Assembly (NCBI GenBank): GCA_017471985.1
Contig: JAFURE010000009.1
Span: 1-45,287, forward strand
Direction: 5' to 3'
Source: Akkermansia sp.
Lineage (GTDB): Bacteria > Verrucomicrobiota > Verrucomicrobiia > Verrucomicrobiales > Akkermansiaceae
DNA length: 45,287 nucleotides
Shown: positions 25,748 through 34,816 of the stretch, one piece after another
How the letters are laid out: the number at the start of each line of letters is the position of its first letter
Numbering within the stretch: position 1 is the first letter of the stretch
Notes under the pieces: generated by a model
What the model was told of the DNA's origin: nothing
What the model saw: the letters and a program-made list of their open reading frames with translations, nothing else
Database searches by the model: none
Made by a program: the position numbers and the translations under genes

Positions 25748-25775
25748 TTGTCAAAATCGGAAAGTATGGTAGAAT
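25748..25775 (+). promoter_or_regulatory. Promoter of the second paralogue
   Basis: TTGTCA (25748-25753), a 16-base spacer and TAGAAT (25770-25775) are seen, with 14 bases to the ATG at 25790. The layout copies that of the first paralogue. Confidence 0.6.
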
Positions 25776-25789
25776 AAGCACATTAGCTC

Positions 25790-26647
25790 ATGAAGTCTTT
25801 CGCACACATCATTGCATTGTCTGCTTTACCGGTTATGGTAGCCTCTGCGCAGGAGTCTGTAATTCCACCGGCTCTCCTGAATTTCCCGGCCAATGGGATG
25901 CGTGTCACCGGCGAATCCATTGCGATTAAACTCACCCCGGAGTTCACGCAAATGCAACAGGAACTCGCAACACGTGTACAACAGCTGCCAACCGAAAAGA
26001 AATTGGAGTTTTTCAAAAACTATAAATCCACGACATTGTTGCCATACTCCGAAGATTTATGGCCCGATAAAGCCACATACAATCTCTACTGCGCCGAATG
26101 GAAAAAAATATCACTGGTACCTCAGCAAGTAGTTCAATTGGGAGCCTATTCCCGCGGTGGTCAGGAATGGGGCTTACAGGGAGTGTCGGTCAATACCTTA
26201 AGCAAGCAGGTGACACCCCTGGTCATCAATGGCTTTATTTACAAAGCTGACCGTAATGTCTGGGTGTCCCCCAATGGAGAATTAACCCCTTCTGAAATTT
26301 CGACAACATCAGACAACATATACGGAGCGCGCAAAGGTACCGCCTGGGTTCTGAATAAGGAGGACGCCCTTTCCCGCATACGTGAAGTTCTGACAATAAC
26401 CAAAAGAACTAACGGGGAGTTTGTTTATCTCACTTACGAGTTCACGGAACGAACCCCGGGCGAGGGAGCTATTCTTGCGCAGGGCAGCTATGTCCTGAGA
26501 TTCCGTGTAGGCCCCCCTGCTCCGGACCCGGAAGCCGAAAAAGCACCGGAACAGGAAGTTAAGGAAGACAAACCTAAACAGGAGGCCCAAAAGGAGGAAC
26601 CCCGGCGCAAAAAGAAGCGCAAAAATCGCCGCAGACGCAGAAGATAA
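25790..26647 (+). CDS. Secreted protein, second paralogue, with a polybasic tail
   Basis: The 285-residue protein has a signal peptide (cleavage near ASA). Its core is homologous by eye to the 24901-25668 product: DLWPDKATYNLYCAEWKK, NGELTPSE, KEDALSRIRE, TKRTNGE and AQGSY. It adds a low-complexity tail: a Pro/Glu/Lys linker, then a very basic end dominated by Arg and Lys in the last 16 residues. The tail is absent from the first copy. It may bind acidic polymers such as LPS, polysaccharide or nucleic acid (inference). Confidence 0.8.
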   Translation: MKSFAHIIALSALPVMVASAQESVIPPALLNFPANGMRVTGESIAIKLTPEFTQMQQELATRVQQLPTEKKLEFFKNYKSTTLLPYSEDLWPDKATYNLYCAEWKKISLVPQQVVQLGAYSRGGQEWGLQGVSVNTLSKQVTPLVINGFIYKADRNVWVSPNGELTPSEISTTSDNIYGARKGTAWVLNKEDALSRIREVLTITKRTNGEFVYLTYEFTERTPGEGAILAQGSYVLRFRVGPPAPDPEAEKAPEQEVKEDKPKQEAQKEEPRRKKKRKNRRRRRR

Positions 26648-26665
26648 CATTATCACAATTCCGAT

Positions 26666-27229
26666 ATGAGAATTATTGCCGGAAAGGCTAAAGGATACAA
26701 CATTAAAGTGCCACAGGGCGAGGTGCGCCCCACGCAGGACCGCGTGCGCGAAGCTCTGTTCAACATCATAGGACCCATTATTGAAGGGGCACGAGTGCTT
26801 GATTTATACTGTGGCTCCGGGTCTGTGGGACTGGAGGCCCTGAGCCGCGGTGCTGCCAGTGCACGCATGGTCGATGCTGCGCGCCAGTCCTGCGCAATGG
26901 CGCGAACCAACCTCGAAAAAAGCAAACTCATAGGCGGCAGCGTGGTTCAGAGCGACTGTCTGCAGTTTGTCAAGCGTGACATGGGCAAGTATGATATCAT
27001 TTTTGCAGACCCGCCCTATGCCAAAGCCATTGGCGACCGCGATATGATAGCCGAACTGATGACAGACAGACTGCACGAATTGCTGGCAGATGACGGCTAT
27101 TTCATTGCCGAAGCGCAGCTGGGCTATGGCGTGGGCGATATCCATACTCGTGACTTCCCCGGCTGGCGGCTTATCGATGAGCGCACCTACGGCAAAAACA
27201 CCATTCTTTTCTACCGCAAAGACGTATGA
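26666..27229 (+). CDS. rsmD: 16S rRNA (guanine966-N2)-methyltransferase
   Basis: The 187-residue protein starts MRIIAGKAKG as in RsmD. It has the family motif RPTQDRVREALFNII, the SAM-binding LDLYCGSGSVGLEALSRG and the catalytic DPPY. It methylates G966 of 16S rRNA. It ends overlapping waaA by four bases (ATGA). Confidence 0.93.
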   Translation: MRIIAGKAKGYNIKVPQGEVRPTQDRVREALFNIIGPIIEGARVLDLYCGSGSVGLEALSRGAASARMVDAARQSCAMARTNLEKSKLIGGSVVQSDCLQFVKRDMGKYDIIFADPPYAKAIGDRDMIAELMTDRLHELLADDGYFIAEAQLGYGVGDIHTRDFPGWRLIDERTYGKNTILFYRKDV

Positions 27230-28503
27230 AACGTTTCATTTTTCTCCTGATTTACAACCTGCTTCTGCCCGTTTTCCTGGTTCTCTCCATTCCGGGCTAT
27301 CTCATTAAAATGAAGAAGCGCGGTGGTTTCGGCACCGGGCTTCGTGAGAGATTCGGGCTTTACAAAGTACCGGCCTCGGCTGAGCCGAAGGGTGGGCTCT
27401 ATGTTCACGCTGTGAGTGTGGGCGAAGTTTTTATTGCCCTCAAGTTCATTCGTGAGTGGGTCAAAACACACAAGGAACCCGTTGTTCTTGCCACCAGCAC
27501 CGCCACAGGACACCAAGTTGTGAGGGATGCCGCTCTGCCGGGCGTGCGAGCTCTTTATTCCCCGCTGGATGTACCGGGACTGTCGGAACGCTGCCTGAAA
27601 CGCTTTGAGCCAAAAGCCGTGGTGCTCATCGAAGCCGAGCTGTGGCCAAACTTCGCCGAGGCCTGTCACCGCATGAAAATCCCCATGCTCATGCTCAACG
27701 CCCGCCTGAGCCCCCGCAGCGAAAGTCGCTATCGCAAGGTGCGCGGCATCACATCCCTGCTGTTCTCACGCCTGACAGCTCTCGGTGCACAGAATGCCAA
27801 CGATAAGGGACGTTTCGGTGGCATCGGCGTCAATGAGGATATCATCACCGTGACAGGCAGCATCAAGTTTGACGTACTCGGAGATAAGCCTGCCGAACCG
27901 CGCGCCGAGTTCCGGGAGCTGCTTGCCACAATCTCCGGTGGCAAACCCGTGGTACTTGCAGCCAGCACCCATGCGGGTGAGGAAGCCCTCATTGCCAAAG
28001 CCATTCGCAAGGCCGGAGCGTTCCCCCTCATTGTGCCGCGTCACGCAGAACGACGTGCCGATGTGGTAAAAGACCTTGCGGCTGCCGGATTTACCCCCGT
28101 CCTGAGAACCGCCGGCACCCTGCCCACCCCGATTCCCGAGAATATCTGCTATGTGGCCGACACAACAGGCGAACTGCGCGACTGGACAGCACTGGCCGAT
28201 GTTGCCGTCATTGGTAAGAGCTATCTGGCTCGCGGAGGTCAGAACCCCGTGGAAGCCATTGCCGCACGAGTTCCCGTTGTATTCGGCCCCGACATGACCA
28301 ACTTCGCCGATTTGGTTACACTGCTTAATGCAGAAAAAGGTGTTTGGCAGTGTGAGCAGGAACAACTGGCAGACACACTTAAGCAAGTGTTGACAGACAA
28401 GGATGAAGCAACAGCTCGCTGCGAACGGGCCTACAACGCGTTGCATGTGCACTCAGGAGCTACCGCACGAAGCGTATCACTGGTCGAAACTCAATACCAA
28501 TAG
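27226..28503 (+). CDS. waaA: 3-deoxy-D-manno-octulosonic acid (Kdo) transferase
   Basis: The 425-residue GT30 protein has an N-terminal membrane anchor (residues 4-24), the conserved VHAVSVGEV motif with the likely catalytic Glu, VVLATSTATGHQV and VLIEAELWPN. The CMP-Kdo binding part contains VIGKSYLARGGQNPVEA and VVFGPDMTNF. It adds Kdo to lipid A precursor at the inner membrane, showing that the organism makes LPS. It is translationally coupled to rsmD. Confidence 0.93.
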   Translation: MKRFIFLLIYNLLLPVFLVLSIPGYLIKMKKRGGFGTGLRERFGLYKVPASAEPKGGLYVHAVSVGEVFIALKFIREWVKTHKEPVVLATSTATGHQVVRDAALPGVRALYSPLDVPGLSERCLKRFEPKAVVLIEAELWPNFAEACHRMKIPMLMLNARLSPRSESRYRKVRGITSLLFSRLTALGAQNANDKGRFGGIGVNEDIITVTGSIKFDVLGDKPAEPRAEFRELLATISGGKPVVLAASTHAGEEALIAKAIRKAGAFPLIVPRHAERRADVVKDLAAAGFTPVLRTAGTLPTPIPENICYVADTTGELRDWTALADVAVIGKSYLARGGQNPVEAIAARVPVVFGPDMTNFADLVTLLNAEKGVWQCEQEQLADTLKQVLTDKDEATARCERAYNALHVHSGATARSVSLVETQYQ

Positions 28504-28509
28504 GAATCC

Positions 28510-29688
28510 ATGAACACCCCAACTACCCTATACACCGCCCTGCTTGCTGCAGTTCCCGCTCTCATTGCCCCTGCACAGGCCTGCCCGTTCTGCCGGAAAG
28601 GCGAACCGCATGATCCCGTAATCAATTGGAATGCCGAGGTTATTGTTCGCGGCTGCGAGGACTTCATTCAGCTTCTGCAACCACTCACCACCGGCAATGT
28701 GCGAGCTCAGAATGGTGACAACGAAATGGCCCATATTGTGTTCATGGGGACAGAGGATGATAAGGTATCCATATCTGCCCCGTGTGGAGAGTTTCTGTGC
28801 ATCTACCTGCCGGACAACTGTGGGCAGGATGTCTTTCCCCGCATCATGCGAGGACTGAACAGACTGACAATCAACGGCAAATTACACAATGTGCGCCTGA
28901 GTGAACTGGAACGAGTTCTCAGCGAAGAGGTAGAATATGAATCTATCATGTGGGATAATGTCAGCATCTCAGCCCCGGAATCGATGCTCGGGACAGCTAA
29001 AGCCCTTGCTGAACAACTTAGCCCCCTGACAGCCGGTAAAGTCAATGTGGCAACTGAACAACCAGCTCAAGGTACCACAATCATACAGCTCAGCATTCAC
29101 CAAGCACCTACGCAGGCAAAAGCCATCGCCGGGCAGAACAGCATTCAGCTCTGCATTAACCATAACGATGAAGCCGACATTGCGGTGGCGCATTTCATGC
29201 AAGTTCTCAGGCAAATAGCAGCTGAGGATGGCGGCATGCTGCATTCCGTAAGTGAAAAACGGCTCAATACAGCCTTCCATGAAGCCTATCGGGTACACAT
29301 CATAGATTGGCAGCACATCGCCATACCCGCGGAGCTGGGAGAGGAGGTCGCAGACTGGTTCCGTGAGCACGCAAATGCCATCGTAGAGTTATACGATGAC
29401 GATACCCCTATTAACTACACCCAACATACGCTTCTGGTAAAAGTTCACAAAGAAAGAAACTGGTCACTCATGACTGTAGCTGCGGATATCACACCCACCC
29501 TGCACTTGAGTATTGCACGAAAAAGAAAAGACAGCACTCTGACTGATACCGAGTACCGGCAAGCTGTGGCTCTGCAGCTGCTGGAATGGCTGCGCCCTCT
29601 CATGAAGGATGGTAAGCTGCCCCCCGTAACGGTGGAGGAACTGCAGCAACACCTTCGCAAAACCAAGCGCCCCATGCGCCAACCATAA
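28510..29688 (+). CDS. Secreted protein with three internal repeats, unknown function
   Basis: The 392-residue protein has a signal peptide (cleavage near AQA), then CPFC. Three related units can be read. Unit one starts FIQLLQPLTTGNV and unit two LAEQLSPLTAGKV. Each continues with two strands ending near LCI and a helix. A third, weaker unit ends LLEWLRPLM. No known family is recognised. AGGA with 5 bases of spacing precedes the ATG, and it lies 6 bases after waaA, so it may be the last gene of that operon. It is convergent with gluQ, 8 bases apart. Confidence 0.75.
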   Translation: MNTPTTLYTALLAAVPALIAPAQACPFCRKGEPHDPVINWNAEVIVRGCEDFIQLLQPLTTGNVRAQNGDNEMAHIVFMGTEDDKVSISAPCGEFLCIYLPDNCGQDVFPRIMRGLNRLTINGKLHNVRLSELERVLSEEVEYESIMWDNVSISAPESMLGTAKALAEQLSPLTAGKVNVATEQPAQGTTIIQLSIHQAPTQAKAIAGQNSIQLCINHNDEADIAVAHFMQVLRQIAAEDGGMLHSVSEKRLNTAFHEAYRVHIIDWQHIAIPAELGEEVADWFREHANAIVELYDDDTPINYTQHTLLVKVHKERNWSLMTVAADITPTLHLSIARKRKDSTLTDTEYRQAVALQLLEWLRPLMKDGKLPPVTVEELQQHLRKTKRPMRQP

Positions 29689-29696
29689 GCACCGAC

Positions 29697-30572
29697 TTAC
29701 ACCTGCCAGATACCACCATTTGCCAAAGCTGCGTTCAGGGAAGCCTGCACATCTTGCGGCGTATACCCTGCAGCACGTAAAGACGCAAGAGAACGGGCGC
29801 CATCTCGCTTTGCCAATCGTTTGCCGGTATTGTCACGCAGCAATCCATGGTGAGCATAAAGGGGAACGGGTAGCGCCAGAACAGCTTGCAGGGCGCGGTG
29901 TATGTGAGTGGCATCGAACAAATCTTCGCCACGTGTCACATGAGTCACCCCCTGAGCGGCATCATCTACCACCACCGCCAGATGATAACTCGCCGGCATT
30001 TCCTTGCGAGCCAATACCACATCTCCATATTCTGTCGGCACGCATTGCTGCCAGCCACGGTGCAAATCAACCCATTCCGGGCAACCGATAAGGTCCTGTA
30101 CACGCTGCATATCAATGCGCCAGGCATGAGCATCCCCCCTGGCCAGTCGCTCAGCAACAAGCTCAGGCGGCAAATGACGGCAGGTACCCGGGTACAGATA
30201 GCCCAAGCTGCTGTGGGGAGCACGCCCCATCTCTGCTATCTGCGCCTTAATCTCGCTGCGGGTACAGAAACAGGGGTAAAGCAGTCCGGCTGCTCGCAAC
30301 TTATCCAATGCAGCGGCATACACACCAAAACGCTCACTCTGTACCATCACTTCCCCATCAAAGCGCAGCCCCAGCCAGGCAAGGTCCTCATACATGAGCT
30401 CCACCCACTCACGGCTGCGCGAGCGTGTAACATCTATATCCTCCACTCGCAACAGACAGCGACCACCATGAGAATCCGCAAAGCGTCGGGCCTGCAATGC
30501 AGCAAGCAAATGCCCCACGTGCAGCGGTCCGCTGGGCGTGGGGGCAAAGCGTGTAACAACGGGCACCGACAT
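29697..30572 (-). CDS. gluQ: Glutamyl-Q tRNA(Asp) synthetase
   Basis: The 291-residue protein is a truncated GluRS: it has the catalytic domain with RFAPTPSGPLHVGHL (HIGH motif) and KRLAKRDGA (KMSK-like) but no anticodon-binding domain. The Zn-binding CFC and GTCR segments are present. The enzyme attaches glutamate to queuosine in tRNA-Asp. It starts 6 bases after the 633-residue protein, so it is the last gene of the leftward unit. Confidence 0.92.
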   Translation of the reverse strand: MSVPVVTRFAPTPSGPLHVGHLLAALQARRFADSHGGRCLLRVEDIDVTRSRSREWVELMYEDLAWLGLRFDGEVMVQSERFGVYAAALDKLRAAGLLYPCFCTRSEIKAQIAEMGRAPHSSLGYLYPGTCRHLPPELVAERLARGDAHAWRIDMQRVQDLIGCPEWVDLHRGWQQCVPTEYGDVVLARKEMPASYHLAVVVDDAAQGVTHVTRGEDLFDATHIHRALQAVLALPVPLYAHHGLLRDNTGKRLAKRDGARSLASLRAAGYTPQDVQASLNAALANGGIWQV

Positions 30573-30578
30573 GTTGCG

Positions 30579-32480
30579 TCAGTACTGAGCATTCACAATC
30601 ACACCGGTCACTCGGTCTATACCTTCACGTGCCAATGTTGATTTGGGGAAGAAACAGCGGGCACGGTAGTAGTTTGAAAGAGCCGAACCGTGTTCCCCGC
30701 GCGCCTCGCAATCAGCACCATCCCTCAGAGCCTGCACAAAGTCGTGAGCCTGCGAGGCATACTGATTATAAGCATCGGTAAACACCTTATCGTCCGCATA
30801 GCGCTTATCCTTCTTCATAAGGATATCGAGCTGTTCGTACGCGAGGCAAGGCCCGATGGTGCGGTCAGATTCCGCCCCGGTACGCAGGGATGCCAGCATG
30901 ATGTCAGTGGCACCCACGAACTCCACAACTTCGGTGTACTTCTTTTTAAGTTCTGGGTCTGCGGCCACATTTTCAAATCGGCTGCGTTCATTGTAAATGG
31001 CGCGGAACTGATTGCGCTCCAGCAATCGGCGGAACTCCTCCATCAGCGGCTCATACGAATCCACCCTGGCGATTTCCTCCTCACCGGCATCCAACGCAGG
31101 GTTGCGGGGCCAGATGACTGCGGCCTCTGTTGCCAGACGGCGGAACTCCTCATCATTACCGGCCGCAAATGCCTTGCGGGCGGAGCGAAGCGCAAAATTA
31201 CTCTGGCGTTTTCTGCCGGCGGTGTACGAAAGAAGCTGGGAATCATCGAAATCGGCATCCATCTTCTTCATTTCAGCCGCAATCTCCTCAACCATGCCGT
31301 AATCTCTCGCATTCAGTGCCGTCAAGGCACGCTTACGCAGCTGCCAATAGGCAGCAATGCGCTTTCTGTGCTCCACCGGGAAAGTCGCCACACTCTGCAT
31401 ATACTCACCGATGGCCACAGCCGTAATCAGACGATTGGTTGCTTCGCCCAGCTTGTTCTGAGCCAGAGCCCCCAGAACGGCATCTATGCTTTGGTCAACT
31501 TCGCGGCGGGCATTGCTGGCCATCGTGTCCACCGTATTGATGGTCGGCGGCATACCGGAAATACCGGTAAACATCTTGTAGGCATCGGAATCCTTTTCAA
31601 GGTTCATGCGCGTATCTCCATCGCGGAAGATATGGCGGTACACTCGAGCGCCGATAACAGCGTGGTCATACCTGCGCTGCAGCATGAACCACACCACCAG
31701 CCCCTGGTAATTGAGCTTGGCAATCGGAATGGTTGCCTGATTAGAGGCGGTATTGGCGGCCTGCTGAGCCTTCTTCTCTGCAATCTTGCTGGTATTGGAG
31801 GCTATCATGAAAGTGTGCGAAGTAGCGCCACTTGAGCCGTTAGGGTTCCTGATGCCGCCAACTGAACCACCGCCCGCACCGCGTTCCGTGTTACGATTGT
31901 TGAGCGAGTTCGTTTTAACAATGAGTTTATCGATTTCAGCGTCCAACTCAGCATTGGCTCTATCGCGTCGGCGATTAGCGCGCTGTGCATCAAGGGCACT
32001 CACGATAGCACTGGCAAGCGTACCGGCCTGACCTCCATCACCGGGGTAGTCAGACAGATTGTAGAGCCCCAGACCGATTTTCACCAGAGTCTTACCGCCG
32101 ATTTTGGCAGCGTTGCCGCTATGGCGCTCGGTGTAGGTCAGAATTTCCTCCAATCGTTTGCGGTACAGGCGCGACTGTTCAGAGTCATCGGGAGTCTGGC
32201 TGAGAAACTTCTCAAACCTTTCACGCACAACGGCATTGTTGCCTACATCGAACTTTGCGCCGGCATACGACACCGTATCGTTCGATGGGTCCAGCAGCGG
32301 CATTTCCATGCCGAAAATCTGTGGCGGCGGAGTCTCACCGGTACGCATGGGGTCATCATTCTGCACACCGCTCTGAGCCTGCGTACTGCGCCCCGAGGCA
32401 TCGAAACTCGACGGCATCTGCCCCGGAGCAGTCGTAGACAATGCCAGAGAAATGAGGGGAAGATAATAGAGAGCTTTCAT
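30579..32480 (-). CDS. Secreted helical-repeat protein, unknown function
   Basis: The 633-residue protein has a signal peptide (MKALYYLPLISLALSTTAPG). The N-terminal half has a low-complexity Gly/Ser/Asn stretch. The C-terminal half is alpha-helical with TPR-like units, such as SNFALRSARKAFAAGNDEEF and GSALSNYYRARCFFP at the end. Several Arg-rich segments occur. The start ATG overlaps the stop of the upstream gene by one base (TGATG); a GTG directly before it is an alternative. No known family is recognised. Coupling to the anchored OB-like protein and the ABC transporter suggests a shared envelope process. Confidence 0.8.
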   Translation of the reverse strand: MKALYYLPLISLALSTTAPGQMPSSFDASGRSTQAQSGVQNDDPMRTGETPPPQIFGMEMPLLDPSNDTVSYAGAKFDVGNNAVVRERFEKFLSQTPDDSEQSRLYRKRLEEILTYTERHSGNAAKIGGKTLVKIGLGLYNLSDYPGDGGQAGTLASAIVSALDAQRANRRRDRANAELDAEIDKLIVKTNSLNNRNTERGAGGGSVGGIRNPNGSSGATSHTFMIASNTSKIAEKKAQQAANTASNQATIPIAKLNYQGLVVWFMLQRRYDHAVIGARVYRHIFRDGDTRMNLEKDSDAYKMFTGISGMPPTINTVDTMASNARREVDQSIDAVLGALAQNKLGEATNRLITAVAIGEYMQSVATFPVEHRKRIAAYWQLRKRALTALNARDYGMVEEIAAEMKKMDADFDDSQLLSYTAGRKRQSNFALRSARKAFAAGNDEEFRRLATEAAVIWPRNPALDAGEEEIARVDSYEPLMEEFRRLLERNQFRAIYNERSRFENVAADPELKKKYTEVVEFVGATDIMLASLRTGAESDRTIGPCLAYEQLDILMKKDKRYADDKVFTDAYNQYASQAHDFVQALRDGADCEARGEHGSALSNYYRARCFFPKSTLAREGIDRVTGVIVNAQY

Positions 32481-32920
32481 CACTTTGTCTTTACGTCGTT
32501 CACTACCAGAATACCCTTAACCTCATTGCCGGCGGAATCTCGCCCGGTGCGACATGAGACTTCGAAAATAAAGGTATCGCCGCGTGTTATGTTAATCTGC
32601 AGCGGATTGCTGCCCAATACCAGCAAAGGCAGAAGTTCGCGGTTATTCCCGCGAATGGACACAGCCAGCATGCGGTTATCACCGCGCGTCTCGATGCTTT
32701 CCACCTTACCTTCCAGCACGTAGCGATTACCGGTGGAGGCGAAGCGCGAGCCATCCTGACGGTACTTGGAGATATTGAAAGGTTTCGGTGCGGCACTGCG
32801 AGCCTCGGGTTTGAAGAATAACATCGATGCCAGCACAGCCACCAATATCACCAAAACCCCGATAATAATGGGGGTACTGTTTACTTTCTTATTGCGCCCT
32901 CGGCGCGAACTTCTAGCCAT
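32480..32920 (-). CDS. Membrane-anchored OB-like protein
   Basis: The 146-residue protein has a very basic N-terminus (ARSSRRGRNKK) and one membrane helix (about residues 16-38). The exported beta-rich domain (YVLEGKVESIETRGDNRMLAVSIRG, ITRGDTFIFEVSC, KGILVVNDVK) could be an OB-fold; that is an inference from the strand pattern. The ATG at 32920 was chosen because the earlier start would overlap the ABC gene and place extra residues before the basic region. It starts 28 bases after the transporter gene. Confidence 0.75.
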   Translation of the reverse strand: MARSSRRGRNKKVNSTPIIIGVLVILVAVLASMLFFKPEARSAAPKPFNISKYRQDGSRFASTGNRYVLEGKVESIETRGDNRMLAVSIRGNNRELLPLLVLGSNPLQINITRGDTFIFEVSCRTGRDSAGNEVKGILVVNDVKTK

Positions 32921-32948
32921 AATTGTAGAATGTGAAATTGAAATATAA

Positions 32949-34688
32949 TTACTCCCAGCGCGTGCGGCGAACACCTATCCAGGTCAGGAAAAGACCGACC
33001 AGTATATGCAATCCCAGCACCACACGACAAAAACCGGATTCCGTGAACGTTGTCTGCACAATACTCTTAACCGCTTTCAGCACATCGGGTTGCAAGCCAC
33101 CCTCAATACTGCCGCTCCAGGCCCAGTATGCCGATATAAAAGGCTGAGTGAGGGTTTCTATCGTATCGGGCAATGCCAGCACAGCGCCCGAGAGCGGTAG
33201 CTGAAAACCAACAAGATAAATGCTCAGGAGCGAAGACTGATCCGGCGTCTTACAATTGGCCGAGATACCCAGACACACACTCGTCATGGCAGCATTGGCG
33301 AGCAGAAGGAATATCAGGTGGTTCATTGTGTCGCCGCGCAACGGCCAGAACCACTCCACAAAGAAGAACATCCACAGGCTCTGAATCAGCACGAGTACGG
33401 ACAGGAACACGGCCTTCGATGCAACATAGGCCCCTACACCGGCACCGCCGAACTTCTCCTTTTCCATAATCAGGCGCTCACCGGCCACCTCGCGGGATGA
33501 GTTGTTCGCCCCCATCAGGCCAAGCAGAATCACCTCGAACATGATGATACCCGATACAGCGGAGCCCACGCGGGCACGCACCTCGGCCTGTTCCTGCTGA
33601 GCCTGCGCCTCCATCATGAGGTCGGAGCCCTGCACATCTGTCAGGTTGAGCAGCTGGTCCTGTCCCTTACTTGAAAAAAGAGCCACAAGAACCGGGAAAA
33701 TGAGAATCATGGCAACCTGCAAAATCAGCTGCGTTCTGTCGCGCATGAGAATGGAGAAGCGGCGGCGCAGCATCACCATCATCTGGGTGAAGAAACCGGA
33801 AGCCGTTGGTTCATCCTCTTCCTGCCCTTCTTCATGGCGGGGGCTGGGGGGTGGCGGAGCCTCACCCCGAGCCGCGAACTTGGCTATATGTTCATCGCCG
33901 AGTTTGCTGTAATAGTCCTTGCGGTGCTTCAGCCAACTGGCATTCCACTCAATCGGGTCGCGCAAGGCCAGTCGGGGATAAACCTCCTCAAAATCATTCA
34001 CGGAGAAGTAATGAACCATCACCTCCGGCGAACCGTGATAAGCCAAATTTCCCCTGACCATGACCATAATACTGTCGTACAGCTCCATCTGAGCCAGGCT
34101 GTGCGTCACGGAGATAACGATACGACCATCCTTCATGCTCAGGTCATGCAGCAACTGCACAATTTCGCGCTCTGAGCGAGGGTCCAGCCCACTCGTCACC
34201 TCATCGCACAGCAGAATACGCGGACTGCTCACCAGCTCCATCGCCAGAGCCAGACGTCGGCGCTGACCGCCGGAAAGCAACTTGACCTGGCGGTCGGCTA
34301 TTTCGGCAAGACCGGTCTCGGCCAGCACATTGTCAATGATATCATTCAGCGTGTCCTCATCGGCACTCACCCTCAGGCGTGCGGCACTCTCTACGCTTTC
34401 ATCCACAGTAAGTTCCTCATAGGCAATACTGAACTGTGGCACATAACCGATTTCATGAGGTTCGAAATCACCCTCTTCAGACAAGTCGCGCCCCTCCCAG
34501 TAAAACGAACCGGATGTTGTTTCCTTAATACCGGCTATCGCTTTGAGCAAAGTCGTTTTACCGCAGCCCGAAGGACCCACAATCGCCATGAAATGCCCGC
34601 GTGGCACACAGAAATTCACATCATTGAGCAGAAAAAGGCTCTCCTCCCCATTGTCGACTTCCAGACAGATGTTTCGTGCTTCAAGCAT
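32949..34688 (-). CDS. ABCG-type ABC transporter (ATPase and ABC-2 permease in one chain)
   Basis: The 579-residue protein has an N-terminal ATPase: Walker A GPSGCGKTT (near residue 37), signature LSGGQRRRLALAMEL and DEVTSGLDP. A charged linker of about 60 residues follows, then an ABC-2 permease with six hydrophobic segments from about residue 320. The ATPase-then-membrane order is that of ABCG half-transporters, which would work as dimers. The substrate is unknown. A TAGAAT hexamer ends 7 bases before the ATG, but no good -35 is seen. It is the first gene of the unit that continues to gluQ. Confidence 0.9.
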   Translation of the reverse strand: MLEARNICLEVDNGEESLFLLNDVNFCVPRGHFMAIVGPSGCGKTTLLKAIAGIKETTSGSFYWEGRDLSEEGDFEPHEIGYVPQFSIAYEELTVDESVESAARLRVSADEDTLNDIIDNVLAETGLAEIADRQVKLLSGGQRRRLALAMELVSSPRILLCDEVTSGLDPRSEREIVQLLHDLSMKDGRIVISVTHSLAQMELYDSIMVMVRGNLAYHGSPEVMVHYFSVNDFEEVYPRLALRDPIEWNASWLKHRKDYYSKLGDEHIAKFAARGEAPPPPSPRHEEGQEEDEPTASGFFTQMMVMLRRRFSILMRDRTQLILQVAMILIFPVLVALFSSKGQDQLLNLTDVQGSDLMMEAQAQQEQAEVRARVGSAVSGIIMFEVILLGLMGANNSSREVAGERLIMEKEKFGGAGVGAYVASKAVFLSVLVLIQSLWMFFFVEWFWPLRGDTMNHLIFLLLANAAMTSVCLGISANCKTPDQSSLLSIYLVGFQLPLSGAVLALPDTIETLTQPFISAYWAWSGSIEGGLQPDVLKAVKSIVQTTFTESGFCRVVLGLHILVGLFLTWIGVRRTRWE

Positions 34689-34779
34689 ATCGTCAATTCT
34701 AATGATTTGATACTAGCAAAATCTACCGCCCCCTGCAAGCTTAAAATCCTTGTAGAACGTGAGAATCAGCCTTATGAGC

Positions 34780-34807
34780 TTGCATAATTTCCGGAATGCT
34801 GTAAAAT
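34780..34807 (+). promoter_or_regulatory. Promoter of the NlpC/P60-like gene
   Basis: TTGCAT (34780-34785), a 16-base spacer and TAAAAT (34802-34807) are seen, with 9 bases to the TTG at 34817. Confidence 0.5.
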
Positions 34808-34816
34808 GAGTTCATC

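Noticed and set aside
34696..34724. Complete promoter for the ABCG-type transporter
   Set aside because: TAGAAT is well placed 7 bases before the ATG, but no acceptable -35 lies at 15-18 bases.
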